Origin: Paenibacillus sp. DCT19
GTDB lineage: Bacteria; Bacillota; Bacilli; Paenibacillales; Paenibacillaceae
DNA: 64,000 nt
Assembly: GCF_003268635.1 (NCBI RefSeq)
Contig: NZ_CP029639.1
Location: forward strand, 1,003,501 to 1,067,500
Direction: 5' to 3'
The stretch's first letter is position 1. Each line of letters starts with the position of its first letter. Shown here in pieces: positions 26,386 through 35,496 of the stretch. Both the position numbers and the translations under genes were made by a program. The notes below the pieces were generated by a model that worked only from the letters and a program-made list of their open reading frames with translations, searched no databases and had not been told where the DNA came from.

Positions 26386-27303
26386 ATGAGAACAACATCC
26401 GACCTCCGTTTACAGGAGAGTTCCACCGCGGGGGCGGAATTATCACAGGGCTGGAAGTCAGTGGAGAACAGCCATTTCAGACTTGTAGTCAGCCGTTTTG
26501 CACGCAATCGATTCGCTGTTGGTGGACTAATCGTGATTGTTTTGTTAATTCTGGTTGCAATGTTTGCCACGCAGCTTGCTCCTCACTCGCCAGATCAGGT
26601 AACAGCGTATTTCTCAGCACCTCCTTCAGGAGAACACCTGCTTGGGACAGATCAGGTTGGACGGGATGTGTTAAGTCGCTTAATTGTCGCCTCAAGGGTA
26701 TCCCTTCTGGTGGGCTTCGCAACGGTTGCCTTATATGTGACGGTGGGCACGCTGATTGGTTTGATATCAGGCTATTTCGGTGGCTGGCTAGACATGGTGA
26801 TCATGCGAATTACCGATATGTTCATGGCTTTTCCGTTCCTGATGGTGATTCTGGTCATCGTCAGTGCTCTTGGAGCGAGTCTTCAGACGATCATTTGTGT
26901 GCTCGCACTGTTCTCGTGGCCAGGGGTGGCGCGATTAGTGCGAAGCAGTGTGCTAACGATCAAACAACAGGATTATGTCCGTGCCGGAACGGCATTGGGT
27001 CTGGGGAACAGACGAATTCTGCTGGGACATATTTTACCTAATACGCTGGGGCCAATTATCGTCAATGCTACATTTGGCGTGGCGAGTGCCATTCTGAGTG
27101 AAGCAGGGCTAAGTTTTCTCGGGATGGGAGTACAACCACCAACGGCAAGCTGGGGCAATATGCTGAGTGATGCTCAATCCTTTACCGTGTTAACCGATCA
27201 GTTGTGGTTGTGGGTTCCGGCAGGGCTGATGCTGCTCATTACGGTGTTATCTATTAATTTTGTAGGGGATGGCTTGCGTGATGCATTAGATCCCAAGGAA
27301 TGA
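26386..27303 (+). CDS. Peptide ABC transporter permease, OppC/DppC type
   Basis: A 305-residue permease that forms the membrane channel with the OppB-type protein. Cytoplasmic N-terminus, first helix at about 47-67, the OppC motif 'EHLLGTDQVGRDVLSRL', the EAA loop 'VRAGTALGLGNRRILLGHILPN' in parts, and 'SEAGLSFLGMGVQPP'. AGGAGGAG precedes the ATG. Confidence 0.92.
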   Translation: MRTTSDLRLQESSTAGAELSQGWKSVENSHFRLVVSRFARNRFAVGGLIVIVLLILVAMFATQLAPHSPDQVTAYFSAPPSGEHLLGTDQVGRDVLSRLIVASRVSLLVGFATVALYVTVGTLIGLISGYFGGWLDMVIMRITDMFMAFPFLMVILVIVSALGASLQTIICVLALFSWPGVARLVRSSVLTIKQQDYVRAGTALGLGNRRILLGHILPNTLGPIIVNATFGVASAILSEAGLSFLGMGVQPPTASWGNMLSDAQSFTVLTDQLWLWVPAGLMLLITVLSINFVGDGLRDALDPKE

Positions 27304-27453
27304 GGAGAGGACAGAACAGATAATTCATGAAGAAGCATCGTGTGCACCAGTCTTGTTGCTTGTAGCGATTCTGGAATAGAGACTCACTGATATTGAAGAA
27401 TTAAGCCATTGAAGGATTCAGCATCTAAATATCCAAAACAGGGGGAATATGTT

Positions 27454-29100
27454 GTGAGAAAAAATGTTCGTAACGGATTGTCCGTCATCCTTATCTTGTC
27501 GTTGTTCCTGCTTAGTGCATGTGGCTCGGCTGCTTCTACGAATACAGGCGGGACAGCAGAGGCTGGGGCGAGTACTCCGGAAACCCAAGAAACTGTTAAG
27601 GAAAAAATAGTAACGGTTGGCATTGTGAACTCCCCTCTAACGTTAAATCAGATCAATGATCAGGGGGACTCAGCTTCCAAAAACGCACTTGCTCTCATTA
27701 ACGATGCTCTGCTTGATATTAATTCATCATTTGAATTTTTGCCTAAACTGGCGGATTCAGTGGACACCGAGGATAAGCAGCTCTACACCATTAAGCTCAA
27801 TAAGGATGCAAAATGGAATGATGGACAGCCGTTCACCACAGCCGATGTGCTGTTCACGCTGAACACTGCTCTGAATCCAAAGGTGGAGACTTCATTACGG
27901 CTTAGCTTCATTGAAGGACTGAATGATGCGGGTAAGCTAGAGGATGGTCAGAATGAAATTACGGGACTCAGCATCATTGATGACCATACGTTTACGATCA
28001 AGACCAAGACCCCCATTGATCCAAACATTTTTAAAGAAACATTTGCGACCAAGCTGTACTTCCTGCCCCAACATATTTTGAAAGATGTGCCGCTTGATCA
28101 GCTTGCAGTTAATCCCTATTTCCAGAAGCCAGAAGTAACGGTTGGCCCATTCCAATTCAAGTCCTTTGCCAAGGATCAGTATGTGGAAGTTGTGAAAAAC
28201 GAAAATTATTATCGATCTGTTGCTAAATTGGACAAGATTTTCATTAAAGTTCTCCCCGCTACGAACCTAGTTGCCCAGTTGCAGACGGGTGATATTCAGA
28301 TGAATTCTCTTCCAGTAGGTCTTATTCCAATCACCGATTATGAGAAGGTTAAGGCATTGCCAAACGTCAATCTAGATTCCAGCGGCCCTTCAGAGCCAGC
28401 GGAGTTGTTCTTGAACAACAAGGTGTTTGATTCTCCTAAAGTTCGACAGGCCGTTGCTTATGCACTGAACCGTCAGCTGATTGTGGAACAGCTTCTCAAA
28501 GGTCAGGCTGAGGTAATCGACGGAAGTGTGCCGAGCGACAATCCATATTATGACCAAGATGCAGCGATCTATAGTTACGATCCAGAGAAGGCCAAGGCAC
28601 TGCTCGCAGAGGCAGGTTGGGACTCCAATAAGGTCGTTCGCTTTCTGATTCCGGTGGGCAATAAGATTCGGGAGCAGGCGGCAGATATTCTGACTCAGAA
28701 TTTGAAGGATGTAGGCATCAAGGTGGAAGTGCAGAAATATGATTTTGGAACGTTGATCCAAAAGGTCATTAAGAGTGAATACGAATTAACGATCTTTAAC
28801 CGGGACTATTACATTGAGCCGAGCCTATACTTCTCCTTGTTCGCAAGCGACAACGCCAACAATTTCTTGGGATATAACAATTCGAAGGTGGACGCGCTGA
28901 TCAAGGAGGGGGTAGCCGAAGCGGATGAAACGAAGCGCCATGACATCTACAAGCAGCTCCAGCAGATCTTACATGAAGAACTACCAACCATTAGCGTATA
29001 TTCTGAGAAAAGATTGCAAGCTGTCGCCAAAAATGTACTTGTAGGTAAACCATCCAATATCGGGATGTTTAATAACGTGAATGAATGGGATATTCAATAG
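27454..29100 (+). CDS. Peptide-binding lipoprotein, family 5 solute-binding protein
   Basis: A 548-residue extracytoplasmic receptor of the importer. Signal peptide ends in lipobox LSAC at about residue 22. The SBP_bac_5 family features 'AKWNDGQPFTTADVLFTLN' and 'NKVFDSPKVRQAVAYALNR' are present. GTG 27454 is chosen because AGGGGGA lies eight bases upstream and the signal peptide then has normal length; the frame opens earlier at 27409. It is the fifth gene of the operon. The ligand is probably a di- or oligopeptide, given the hydrolase genes around it. Confidence 0.9.
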   Translation: MRKNVRNGLSVILILSLFLLSACGSAASTNTGGTAEAGASTPETQETVKEKIVTVGIVNSPLTLNQINDQGDSASKNALALINDALLDINSSFEFLPKLADSVDTEDKQLYTIKLNKDAKWNDGQPFTTADVLFTLNTALNPKVETSLRLSFIEGLNDAGKLEDGQNEITGLSIIDDHTFTIKTKTPIDPNIFKETFATKLYFLPQHILKDVPLDQLAVNPYFQKPEVTVGPFQFKSFAKDQYVEVVKNENYYRSVAKLDKIFIKVLPATNLVAQLQTGDIQMNSLPVGLIPITDYEKVKALPNVNLDSSGPSEPAELFLNNKVFDSPKVRQAVAYALNRQLIVEQLLKGQAEVIDGSVPSDNPYYDQDAAIYSYDPEKAKALLAEAGWDSNKVVRFLIPVGNKIREQAADILTQNLKDVGIKVEVQKYDFGTLIQKVIKSEYELTIFNRDYYIEPSLYFSLFASDNANNFLGYNNSKVDALIKEGVAEADETKRHDIYKQLQQILHEELPTISVYSEKRLQAVAKNVLVGKPSNIGMFNNVNEWDIQ

Positions 29101-29121
29101 GAGTCTGAAGGAGCGTGCCTG

Positions 29122-29961
29122 ATGATTATTGATTTTAGAATGAAGCCACCTGTCCCAGAGTGGGTGGAGTACGGGGATTACAATCAAGGAAGAGAGTCTG
29201 CAATCAAGCTGCTCAATCTAAAGGGTATCGAACCAACGCAGTCCATTACGTATGATCAGGTATTGGCCGATATGGACAAACTCGGAATCCGTTATGGAGT
29301 CATTATGGGACGAGGGGGTGAACGAGGTTCATCCAATCAGGAATTAGCGAGTTTCCTCGCGGATCATTCGCAGCGCTTCATTGGCTTTATTGGTGCAGAT
29401 AGCGAGACAGTTGAAGGCTCGGTCGCGCTGATTGAGCAATACGGACGTTCGCCATTATTTCGTGGAGTATCCCTCAATCCTGCGGTACAACAACCTAGAA
29501 TCCCTATTGGTGATCCGGCGGCAGATCCGATCTTCGAGGCATGTCGTAAGTATGGTTTACCGCTTGCAATTACCCTTAGCGGCATTCTTGGACTTCTGGG
29601 TGATGAACCAGATTATGACTATGCTCGTCCTTCAAGGCTTGTAAGAGCAGCACGCAAATATGCTGACGTTCCAATCATTATCTCCCATGCCGCATGGCCG
29701 TTCGTTGCCGAAGCTATCCAGACTGCGATATACTGCCCTAACGTTTACCTTTCTCCAGATCTGTATCTGGGGTTCCCTGGCAGCAGTTTATATGTTGAAG
29801 CCGCCAACTTTACGCTAGGTGACCGGATATTGTACGGAAGTTGCTTCCCAAATGTGCCGTATGATTGGGCATTGGAGCATTTTCGTAAACAGTCGTGGAA
29901 CGAAGGTGTTCTGGATAAGGTTTTATATCAAAACGGTGCAGCCTTATTGAATCTGCCGTGA
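29122..29961 (+). CDS. Amidohydrolase-family protein (COG2159-like)
   Basis: A 279-residue TIM-barrel metal hydrolase of the Amidohydro_2 (COG2159) type. It begins MIIDFRMKPP where the family commonly has a D-x-H metal-ligand motif, but here the His is replaced by Arg-Met, so the first metal site looks atypical. Other barrel elements are visible: 'SHAAWPFVAEA' with a His metal ligand and 'ILYGSCFPNVPYD' near the end. GAAGGAG lies upstream; it starts 21 bases after the receptor gene. It probably processes the imported compound. The activity is not predictable, and loss of catalysis is possible. Confidence 0.75.
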   Translation: MIIDFRMKPPVPEWVEYGDYNQGRESAIKLLNLKGIEPTQSITYDQVLADMDKLGIRYGVIMGRGGERGSSNQELASFLADHSQRFIGFIGADSETVEGSVALIEQYGRSPLFRGVSLNPAVQQPRIPIGDPAADPIFEACRKYGLPLAITLSGILGLLGDEPDYDYARPSRLVRAARKYADVPIIISHAAWPFVAEAIQTAIYCPNVYLSPDLYLGFPGSSLYVEAANFTLGDRILYGSCFPNVPYDWALEHFRKQSWNEGVLDKVLYQNGAALLNLP

Positions 29962-29987
29962 TTCCCCAACAAGGATACGGAATGACA

Positions 29988-30024
29988 AAGCCCCTCGATT
30001 CGTTTAAGAACGAACGGTGGGGCT
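29988..30024 (+). terminator. Hairpin after the peptide-transport operon
   Basis: AAGCCCC/GGGGCTT with inner TTCGTT/AACGAA. The T tract is poor, so termination is uncertain. Confidence 0.45.
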
Positions 30025-30163
30025 TGATTGTGGTTAGCTAGTGAACGTTGAGAAGGGACAGTCCCATGTCATGAATGTGAACGGGGGTCAGCCCCTGTAA
30101 CGATAAATAGATGTAATGAATCTGACACACGCTATTCGCTCTCATTTTCCCGAATCTTAGATC

Positions 30164-30256
30164 TAACGAATCACAGAGGCTTTATTTCACGAATTCAGTC
30201 GATTATTCGCGTTTTCAAACCGTATTAGGACGGAATAGCTTTACTGAGGTTCGTTA
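30164..30256. repeat. Short intergenic inverted-repeat element
   Basis: TAACGAATCACAG at the left and, on the other strand, TAACGAACCTCAG at the right bound a 93-bp unit whose next bases are also partly complementary. It resembles a dispersed palindromic repeat; a second copy was not seen in the window. Confidence 0.4.
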
Positions 30257-30340
30257 AATTTTGCAAACGTAGATGATCCGCCTGTTAAGATGTGGTGGGT
30301 TCGTTAGCGCTTGGAGCGAAGAGATATTCGCATTTACTCG

Positions 30341-31282
30341 TTAGAGCTGATAAGCAGATAGACTGTTAAGGAAATTCTCTGAGGCGAATCCCTTCACTTC
30401 TTGTTCGCTATAGCGTTTGAGTAGTGCATTGATTAAGTTTTGAGTATGTCCTGCGTGCTCTAATCCCTCCACATAGTGGATCAGACCATCAAAATCCGAT
30501 CCTAGTCCGATGTGCTTCACACCGCCAATGGAACAAAAATGCTCCACATGTCGCAGTACATCATCAATAGATGCTGCTTCGTCCTGATCGGATCTGAGAA
30601 AGTCGGGGAGGTATAAGACGTGCACGGTAGCATTTTTGGCGAAGAGAGCCTGTGCTTGTTCATCGGATAAATTGCGGGGATGGTTATAAATGCCCTGTGC
30701 ATTGGAATGACTGGCAATGGGGTAGTCCGCCAACTGCAACACATCCCAGAAGCCAGCTTCACTAAGGTGGCTAACATCCGAGAGAAGGCGATACTCGTTA
30801 TTGAATTCAATGATCTGTTTGCCAAATTGAGTTAACCCTGAACCGCGGGGCTCCAATGCGCCGTCTGCAGCGAGATTAGCGTAGTTCCATGTTAGTCCAA
30901 CGGAGCGTACACCAAGCCGATATAACAGGTTTAGCTTGTGAAGATCATTACCAATCGGATCGACACCCTCTAGGGTGAGAAATGCACCAATTTCTCCATC
31001 ACGTAGATTACGAATCTGTGACCAGTCAGTAATGTGAATGATCTCTGGATTTTTGTCCAGAATTTCCGTATAGAAATAATGCACTTGATCTAAGGCCGCT
31101 TCAAATTTAGCAGAATCCTTGAGATTAGGCGGGACAAAAATAGCAAAACCTTGAACTTTCACTTGACCAGCAATGAGTCGTGGTTTGCTTGCTTCTAGGC
31201 TGTCGGTGTGATCGAAGGCTAGCTTACCTCCAGCTCTCCAGATCCGAAACAGGGCATCACAGTGCAGATCGATGACATTCAT
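30341..31282 (-). CDS. Membrane-dipeptidase-like enzyme (peptidase M19 family)
   Basis: A 313-residue zinc dipeptidase of the renal dipeptidase family. The metal-ligand motifs are intact: 'DLHCDAL' at residues 5-11, the bridging Glu in 'LTLEGVD', the His in 'LSDVSHLSE' and 'SHSNA', and 'GLGSDFDG' near the C-terminus. Bacterial relatives lack the GPI anchor and hydrolyse L,L- or L,D-dipeptides. Placed tail-to-tail with the peptide importer, it may act on imported dipeptides. AAAGGAG precedes the ATG. Confidence 0.92.
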   Translation of the reverse strand: MNVIDLHCDALFRIWRAGGKLAFDHTDSLEASKPRLIAGQVKVQGFAIFVPPNLKDSAKFEAALDQVHYFYTEILDKNPEIIHITDWSQIRNLRDGEIGAFLTLEGVDPIGNDLHKLNLLYRLGVRSVGLTWNYANLAADGALEPRGSGLTQFGKQIIEFNNEYRLLSDVSHLSEAGFWDVLQLADYPIASHSNAQGIYNHPRNLSDEQAQALFAKNATVHVLYLPDFLRSDQDEAASIDDVLRHVEHFCSIGGVKHIGLGSDFDGLIHYVEGLEHAGHTQNLINALLKRYSEQEVKGFASENFLNSLSAYQL

Positions 31283-31727
31283 GTGTAATAGACTCCTTTA
31301 TTCAATTTGGCAAACTGTAACAGGGATTACTGGCTTGAGTTATGTAAGTGGTATACTTCGTTTCGCTGTAATGGAAGTTATTAGATTCACATAGGAACAC
31401 GCGGCATCGTGATGCCTGCGGTGGCCGAATGCGCTGAGTAGACCGTACCGAATCATTCATATAGTACATGTCGCTACTGCTCAGCCAGGGTAAATATGCG
31501 AAATTAGTATAGTTTTTATTACACACTATTCTTATTTGTTAACTTTGTTTTGAGATGTAACGATTCTATCATTGAGCTTGTCTCTACACAATTCATCGAG
31601 CAATCAATAGTTCCTATATCACTATCAAAATAATCTATATGGCAAAGTAATAAGAAAAGCAGTGAGGTCTCTAGCTGGCGCATAATCCAAGCGCCCGGCG
31701 GGGTTGCCGCGGTGCAGGGGTGCTTGG
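31283..31727. other. Intergenic region with a sharp GC transition
   Basis: From 31283 to about 31670 the sequence is AT-rich and must contain the minus-strand promoter of the dipeptidase gene; no element stands out. From about 31675 it becomes very GC-rich, merging into the 3' end of thiE. No terminator for thiE is obvious. Confidence 0.5.
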
Positions 31728-32500
31728 CTACGCCAGCATCCCACCCACCGCCGCAGCGAACCGCGCAGCCGCTGCGCGCACGTCGGCCGCGCCCGCAATG
31801 GCGGAGATGACGGCTACGCCGTCGGCTCCAGCCGCCATCACGGCGGCCGTGGTATCGGGCGTAATGCCGCCGATACCCACCACCGGAACTGCGATGCCTG
31901 CGGCGCGCAGTTCCAAGATCCCTGCGGAGCCCAGCACAGCATGGGCATCCGCTTTGGATCGCGTCGGGTACATTGGCCCGACGCCAAGATAGTCGGCGCC
32001 CGCCTGCACCGCACGGCGGGCTTCCGACGCAGAGTGGGCGGATACGCCAAGCATCCGCCCAGCTCCAATGCGGGCGCGTACAAGCGCCGCGTCCGCATCA
32101 TCTTGGCCGACATGCACGCCGTCGGCCTCCACAGCTACAGCCAGCTCCACATCATCGTTCACGATGAACGGTATCCCGTGCTGGCTGCACACCTCGCGAA
32201 GCCGCCATGCAAGAGCCAGGCGGGCTTCGCCAATCAGGGCACCAGTTCCTTTTTCCCGGAACTGGAACAGCGTAATGCCGCCAGCAATCGCCTGGCGCAG
32301 CACCTCCACAGGGTCTTGCGTGGTATTCACGCTGCCCATCACCAAATACACCTGCATTGCGCGTCGCACCGCGTCTGCATTCAGCTTAGGCATCACCGCT
32401 CACCCCGCTGCCTGCGCTGATACGCAAAATGATTCGTCGGCCCATGCCCAGCGCCAATGCCGAGCTCATCCTCAATGGCTGCCTGAATGAATGCTCGCGC
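31675..32500. other. GC-rich island covering thiE
   Basis: In 31741-31800, 48 of 60 bases are G or C, and the same richness covers thiE and the 3' end of thiD, while flanking genes are moderate. Codon third positions in thiE are nearly all G or C. This suggests acquisition of thiE by transfer and replacement. Confidence 0.7.
31728..32393 (-). CDS. thiE: Thiamine-phosphate synthase
   Basis: A 221-residue enzyme that joins HMP-pyrophosphate and thiazole phosphate to make thiamine monophosphate. The TIM-barrel motifs are clear: 'LFQFREKG', 'FIVNDDVELA', 'GVHVGQDD', 'GVSAHSASEA', 'ADYLGVGPMYPT' and 'VGIGGITPD'. It starts at ATG 32393, which overlaps the thiD stop (TGATG). Base composition is far richer in GC than thiD and thiM upstream, and the protein is unusually Ala-rich. 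It is the last gene of the riboswitch-controlled thiM-thiD-thiE operon. Confidence 0.95.
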   Translation of the reverse strand: MPKLNADAVRRAMQVYLVMGSVNTTQDPVEVLRQAIAGGITLFQFREKGTGALIGEARLALAWRLREVCSQHGIPFIVNDDVELAVAVEADGVHVGQDDADAALVRARIGAGRMLGVSAHSASEARRAVQAGADYLGVGPMYPTRSKADAHAVLGSAGILELRAAGIAVPVVGIGGITPDTTAAVMAAGADGVAVISAIAGAADVRAAAARFAAAVGGMLA

Positions 32501-33202
32501 AGTCGTGACGGCAGCCAGAACGGACGAACCCTTCGCCAGTTCAGCTGTAATGGCGGCAGAATACGTACAGCCCGTTCCGTGGGTATGAGGGGTCACTATA
32601 CGAATATTCTCCAGATAGTGAAAGGACTGCCCATCATAGAGTACATCGACAATCATGCCGCCCGTATCATGGCCGCCTTTGATCAGGGCATACGTTGAGC
32701 CCATCTGCACAAGGCGTCGGGCTGCTTCTTCCCGTTCACTTACATTTCGAATGGACATGCCTGTCAGCAGTTCGGCTTCAGGGATGTTTGGCGTGGTGAT
32801 CTGTGCATGCGGGATCAGCTCCGTAATCAGTGTCTGAATAGCCTGCTGCTGAAGCAGCGGTGCGCCGCCCTTGGCTACCATAACGGGATCAATGACCAGA
32901 TTAGACCATTCATAATGGCGCCATTTCTCGGCTACCAATTGAATAATTTCGGTACTGTAGAGCATGCCTGTTTTTACCGCATTTGGCTTGAAGTCGTCGC
33001 CGGTCGAATCAAGCTGTTGGGCTATGCCTTCATACGAAATAGGAAAAACACCCTGAACTCCTGTTGTATTCTGCGCCGCAATGGCAGTAATAACGGTCAT
33101 GCCGTATACATCAAGTTCCTGAAAGGTTTTGAGATCGGCTTGAATTCCAGCACCGCCGCCATTGTCCGATCCAGCGATTGTTAGAGCCTGAGCTATACGC
33201 AT
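32393..33202 (-). CDS. thiD: Hydroxymethylpyrimidine/phosphomethylpyrimidine kinase
   Basis: A 269-residue ribokinase-fold enzyme that phosphorylates HMP and HMP phosphate. Substrate loop '[17 protein letters not shown]', 'KTGMLYS', 'DPVMVAKGG', and the anion-hole sequence '[11 protein letters not shown]' with the catalytic region. It overlaps thiM by ten bases and thiE by one base, showing a tightly coupled operon. The final 30 codons share the GC richness of thiE. Confidence 0.95.
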   Translation of the reverse strand: MRIAQALTIAGSDNGGGAGIQADLKTFQELDVYGMTVITAIAAQNTTGVQGVFPISYEGIAQQLDSTGDDFKPNAVKTGMLYSTEIIQLVAEKWRHYEWSNLVIDPVMVAKGGAPLLQQQAIQTLITELIPHAQITTPNIPEAELLTGMSIRNVSEREEAARRLVQMGSTYALIKGGHDTGGMIVDVLYDGQSFHYLENIRIVTPHTHGTGCTYSAAITAELAKGSSVLAAVTTARAFIQAAIEDELGIGAGHGPTNHFAYQRRQRGER

Positions 33203-34017
33203 GGTGTATCTTCACCTCCATGGATGTGGCGAATAAGAGCACGTTGCTGTAGTACAGATGGGGATACTAGGTCGAGCTGATTCAATAGCTCGATCTGGAA
33301 ACTGCCAGGGCCCTGGCTTTCCGTACGATCTGCAGCAATCTCAGCAGCAACGCCGTAGAAGGCGAGAGCTTCTACCACGCTATCCAGACGCTCCTTGTCA
33401 TCAGTCGCCACAGCTGCAAATGCGCCAATTACAGCACTGAGCAGACATCCCGCACCGGTAACTTGGGTTAAGAGGACGTGACCGTTGCTCACGAGATAGG
33501 TCAGATGTCCATTCGTAATGACATCTTCGCGACCTGTGATCACAACGATACAGTTTAACTTTTGAGCTGCACGCTCAGCTATTCCGATTCGATCTCCTTC
33601 ACCTTGTCCAGCATCTACACCTTTGCTATTCCAGTGCTCACCAATAACATTGGCGACTTCTGCCACATTGCCACGCAAGATCGTGAGACGTAGCTCACGA
33701 ACGAGCATCTGAACCTGCTCGGAGCGATAGGATGTGGCACCAGCGCCAACAGGATCAAGCACGACAGGGACTTGATGGGCGTTGGCGGATATACCAGCGA
33801 GCAGGATGGACTGCACAACATCTTTATTAAGTGTGCCAATGTTGAGGACGACCGCGCCGGACATTTTCGCAACATCGGCAACCTCCTCGTGTGCATAAGC
33901 CATAAAAGGTGATGCTCCAAGTGCAAGCAAGCCATTGGCTACAAAGGGAGCTACCACAATGTTGGTGATATTGTGCACTAACGGATTTTGAGTGCGTATA
34001 CGTTCCAAGTAAGACAT
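33193..34017 (-). CDS. thiM: Hydroxyethylthiazole kinase
   Basis: A 274-residue enzyme that phosphorylates 4-methyl-5-hydroxyethylthiazole for thiamine salvage. Motifs '[11 protein letters not shown]', '[11 protein letters not shown]' and the anion hole '[15 protein letters not shown]' are present. The start has GAGGA upstream. It is the first gene after the TPP riboswitch. Together with ThiD and ThiE, it assembles thiamine from salvaged HMP and thiazole; no de novo thiC or thiG is in the window. Confidence 0.95.
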   Translation of the reverse strand: MSYLERIRTQNPLVHNITNIVVAPFVANGLLALGASPFMAYAHEEVADVAKMSGAVVLNIGTLNKDVVQSILLAGISANAHQVPVVLDPVGAGATSYRSEQVQMLVRELRLTILRGNVAEVANVIGEHWNSKGVDAGQGEGDRIGIAERAAQKLNCIVVITGREDVITNGHLTYLVSNGHVLLTQVTGAGCLLSAVIGAFAAVATDDKERLDSVVEALAFYGVAAEIAADRTESQGPGSFQIELLNQLDLVSPSVLQQRALIRHIHGGEDTPCV

Positions 34018-34140
34018 CTGTTTTCCTCCTTAAATTCATTTTCATAACTCACTGGCATTTTCCCAGAATTACATGTAGGCAAGCGGCGAGAAATGCTATA
34101 TTCTGATCTGCGATGACTCATTTTTCATCCTAAAAAATGC

Positions 34141-34178
34141 AAAAAGCCCCGCCCATTTCCGGAGAAATGAGTGGGGCT
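34141..34178 (-). terminator. Attenuator terminator of the thiM riboswitch
   Basis: On the minus strand AGCCCCaCTCATTTC pairs with GGAAATGgGcGGGGCT, followed by TTTTT. It lies between the TPP aptamer and thiM, and is therefore the likely expression platform. Confidence 0.85.
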
Positions 34179-34251
34179 GTATTTTCAATTCGCAAGTGTA
34201 TTTCATCTTACATGTTCTGCATGATGAAACGCATGAAGTTTATTGAAAGGC

Positions 34252-34342
34252 CGCTCCACTTCCCTCCGCTGGTATGATCCAGATCAGGTTCAAAGGGTCC
34301 GAAAGTTCATTCGTCTCAGCCGTTAGGCTCCCCCAGTGCAAT
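34252..34342 (-). ncRNA. TPP riboswitch (THI element) upstream of thiM
   Basis: On the minus strand it shows, in order, GGGGGAGCC, the conserved GGCTGAGA, ACCCTTTGAACCTGATC, and TGGATCATACCAGCG followed by GAGGGAAGTG. These are the core of the thiamine pyrophosphate aptamer. With a terminator downstream, TPP should stop transcription. Confidence 0.95.
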
Positions 34343-34382
34343 TGTTCAACTATATTCAGTTATAACCGTTTTTGAACAGGTA

Positions 34383-34411
34383 TTTATAGCTCCAGCATAT
34401 ATCACATGCAA
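34383..34411 (-). promoter_or_regulatory. Promoter of the thiMDE operon
   Basis: On the minus strand TTGCAT, 17-base spacer, TATAAA, ending about 40 bases before the aptamer. Confidence 0.6.
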
Positions 34412-34482
34412 GCCGGATGTAAAGAAGGGATGATCCAAGTTTATGCTTCGACATAGCAACAGGAATCTGATACGAAACGTTG

Positions 34483-34511
34483 TTGTTCCCTACTTCCCAA
34501 CCCGATATAAT
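34483..34511 (+). promoter_or_regulatory. Promoter of the radical SAM gene
   Basis: TTGTTC, 17-base spacer, perfect TATAAT. Its position rules out the upstream TTG 34480 as the translation start. Confidence 0.65.
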
Positions 34512-34620
34512 AGAGGTTGTTCCAAAAGAACACTTAGATCACGCAATGGTGAAAGTGTTATCGTTATATCACGAAATGAAGGTGGGACGCTCTCCCTCCG
34601 GAGAAGAATGGGGATCCGAG

Positions 34621-35496
34621 TTGAAAACATTCAAGAAAGTCTACATCGAAATTACAAGCATCTGTAACTTGGCGTGCAGCTTCTGTCCACAGACCAAGCG
34701 TGCCAAAAATTTCATTGACCCTGACGTCTTTAACAATATACTGGATCAGATTAAGCCACATACCAAACACATATATCTTCATGTCAAAGGTGAGCCGTTA
34801 CTGCATCCCAAAATCGATCTGTTGCTAGATTCTGCACATGAGAAAGGATTCAAGGTCAACATCACGACCAATGGTACGCTACTGCCCAAGACGCAGCATA
34901 AGCTTCTTGGCAAGCCAGCGTTACGTCAGATGAACTTCTCCTTGCACAGCTTCGACGGACATGAAGGCTCGACAGACCGCGAAGGATATTTGAATAACAT
35001 ATTGACCTTTGCTCGTGAAGCAGTGAAACATAATGTCATCATTTCGTTCCGACTCTGGAACCTGACACAGGATAATTTTACGAATGCCCAGATGAACCGA
35101 AATCGCGAAACGCTTGAGGTGTTAGAGCGGGAGTTCGACTTGGATTTTCGGATTGAAGAAAAGGTCGTGCCGGGTAGCGGAGTCAAAATTGCTCCGAATG
35201 TATACCTCAATCAGGATCATGAATTTCAGTGGCCAAGCCTTGATGCACCCGAGGATGACGGTAAAGGCTTCTGTCATGCACTTCGTAGTCAGGCCGCCGT
35301 ATTGGTGGATGGCACGGTTGTACCGTGTTGCCTGGATGGCGAAGGTGTAATTAACTTAGGCAACGTACATGAGAAGTCATTCTCGGAGATCGTTGACGGG
35401 GAACGGGCCAATAACTTATTTTATGGATTCTCGAAGAGGCAGGCCGTGGAAGAGTTGTGCCGCAAGTGCGGGTATCGCCAGCGGTTTGGTGCATAG
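34621..35496 (+). CDS. Radical SAM/SPASM-domain protein
   Basis: A radical S-adenosylmethionine enzyme of about 291 residues. The [4Fe-4S] motif is CNLACSFC near the N-terminus ('KKVYIEITSICNLACSFC'), the glycine-rich 'HVKGEPLLHP' follows, and a C-terminal SPASM-like domain has 'VPCCLDGEG' and 'CRKCGYR' cysteines for auxiliary clusters. SPASM enzymes often modify peptides or tRNA, but no precursor peptide is adjacent. TTG 34621 (GGGGA upstream) gives the usual family start; ATG 34546 and 34576 are in frame but have no ribosome site. The promoter at 34483-34511 fits any of these. Confidence 0.8.
   Translation: MKTFKKVYIEITSICNLACSFCPQTKRAKNFIDPDVFNNILDQIKPHTKHIYLHVKGEPLLHPKIDLLLDSAHEKGFKVNITTNGTLLPKTQHKLLGKPALRQMNFSLHSFDGHEGSTDREGYLNNILTFAREAVKHNVIISFRLWNLTQDNFTNAQMNRNRETLEVLEREFDLDFRIEEKVVPGSGVKIAPNVYLNQDHEFQWPSLDAPEDDGKGFCHALRSQAAVLVDGTVVPCCLDGEGVINLGNVHEKSFSEIVDGERANNLFYGFSKRQAVEELCRKCGYRQRFGA

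Larger units (their letters stand above)
29962..30340. other. Repeat-rich intergenic region
   Basis: Contains a terminator-like hairpin (29988-30024), two short GC palindromes (GGGACAGTCCC near 30055, GGGGGTCAGCCCC near 30086) and an imperfect inverted repeat at 30164-30256. No coding potential was recognised. It lies between two convergent genes. Confidence 0.5.

Noticed and set aside
31704..32420. 238-codon open frame opposite thiE on the plus strand, plus several shorter ones.
   Set aside because: They are by-products of the very high GC of thiE, have no ribosome site and encode Arg/His-rich low-complexity text; ThiE itself is unmistakable.
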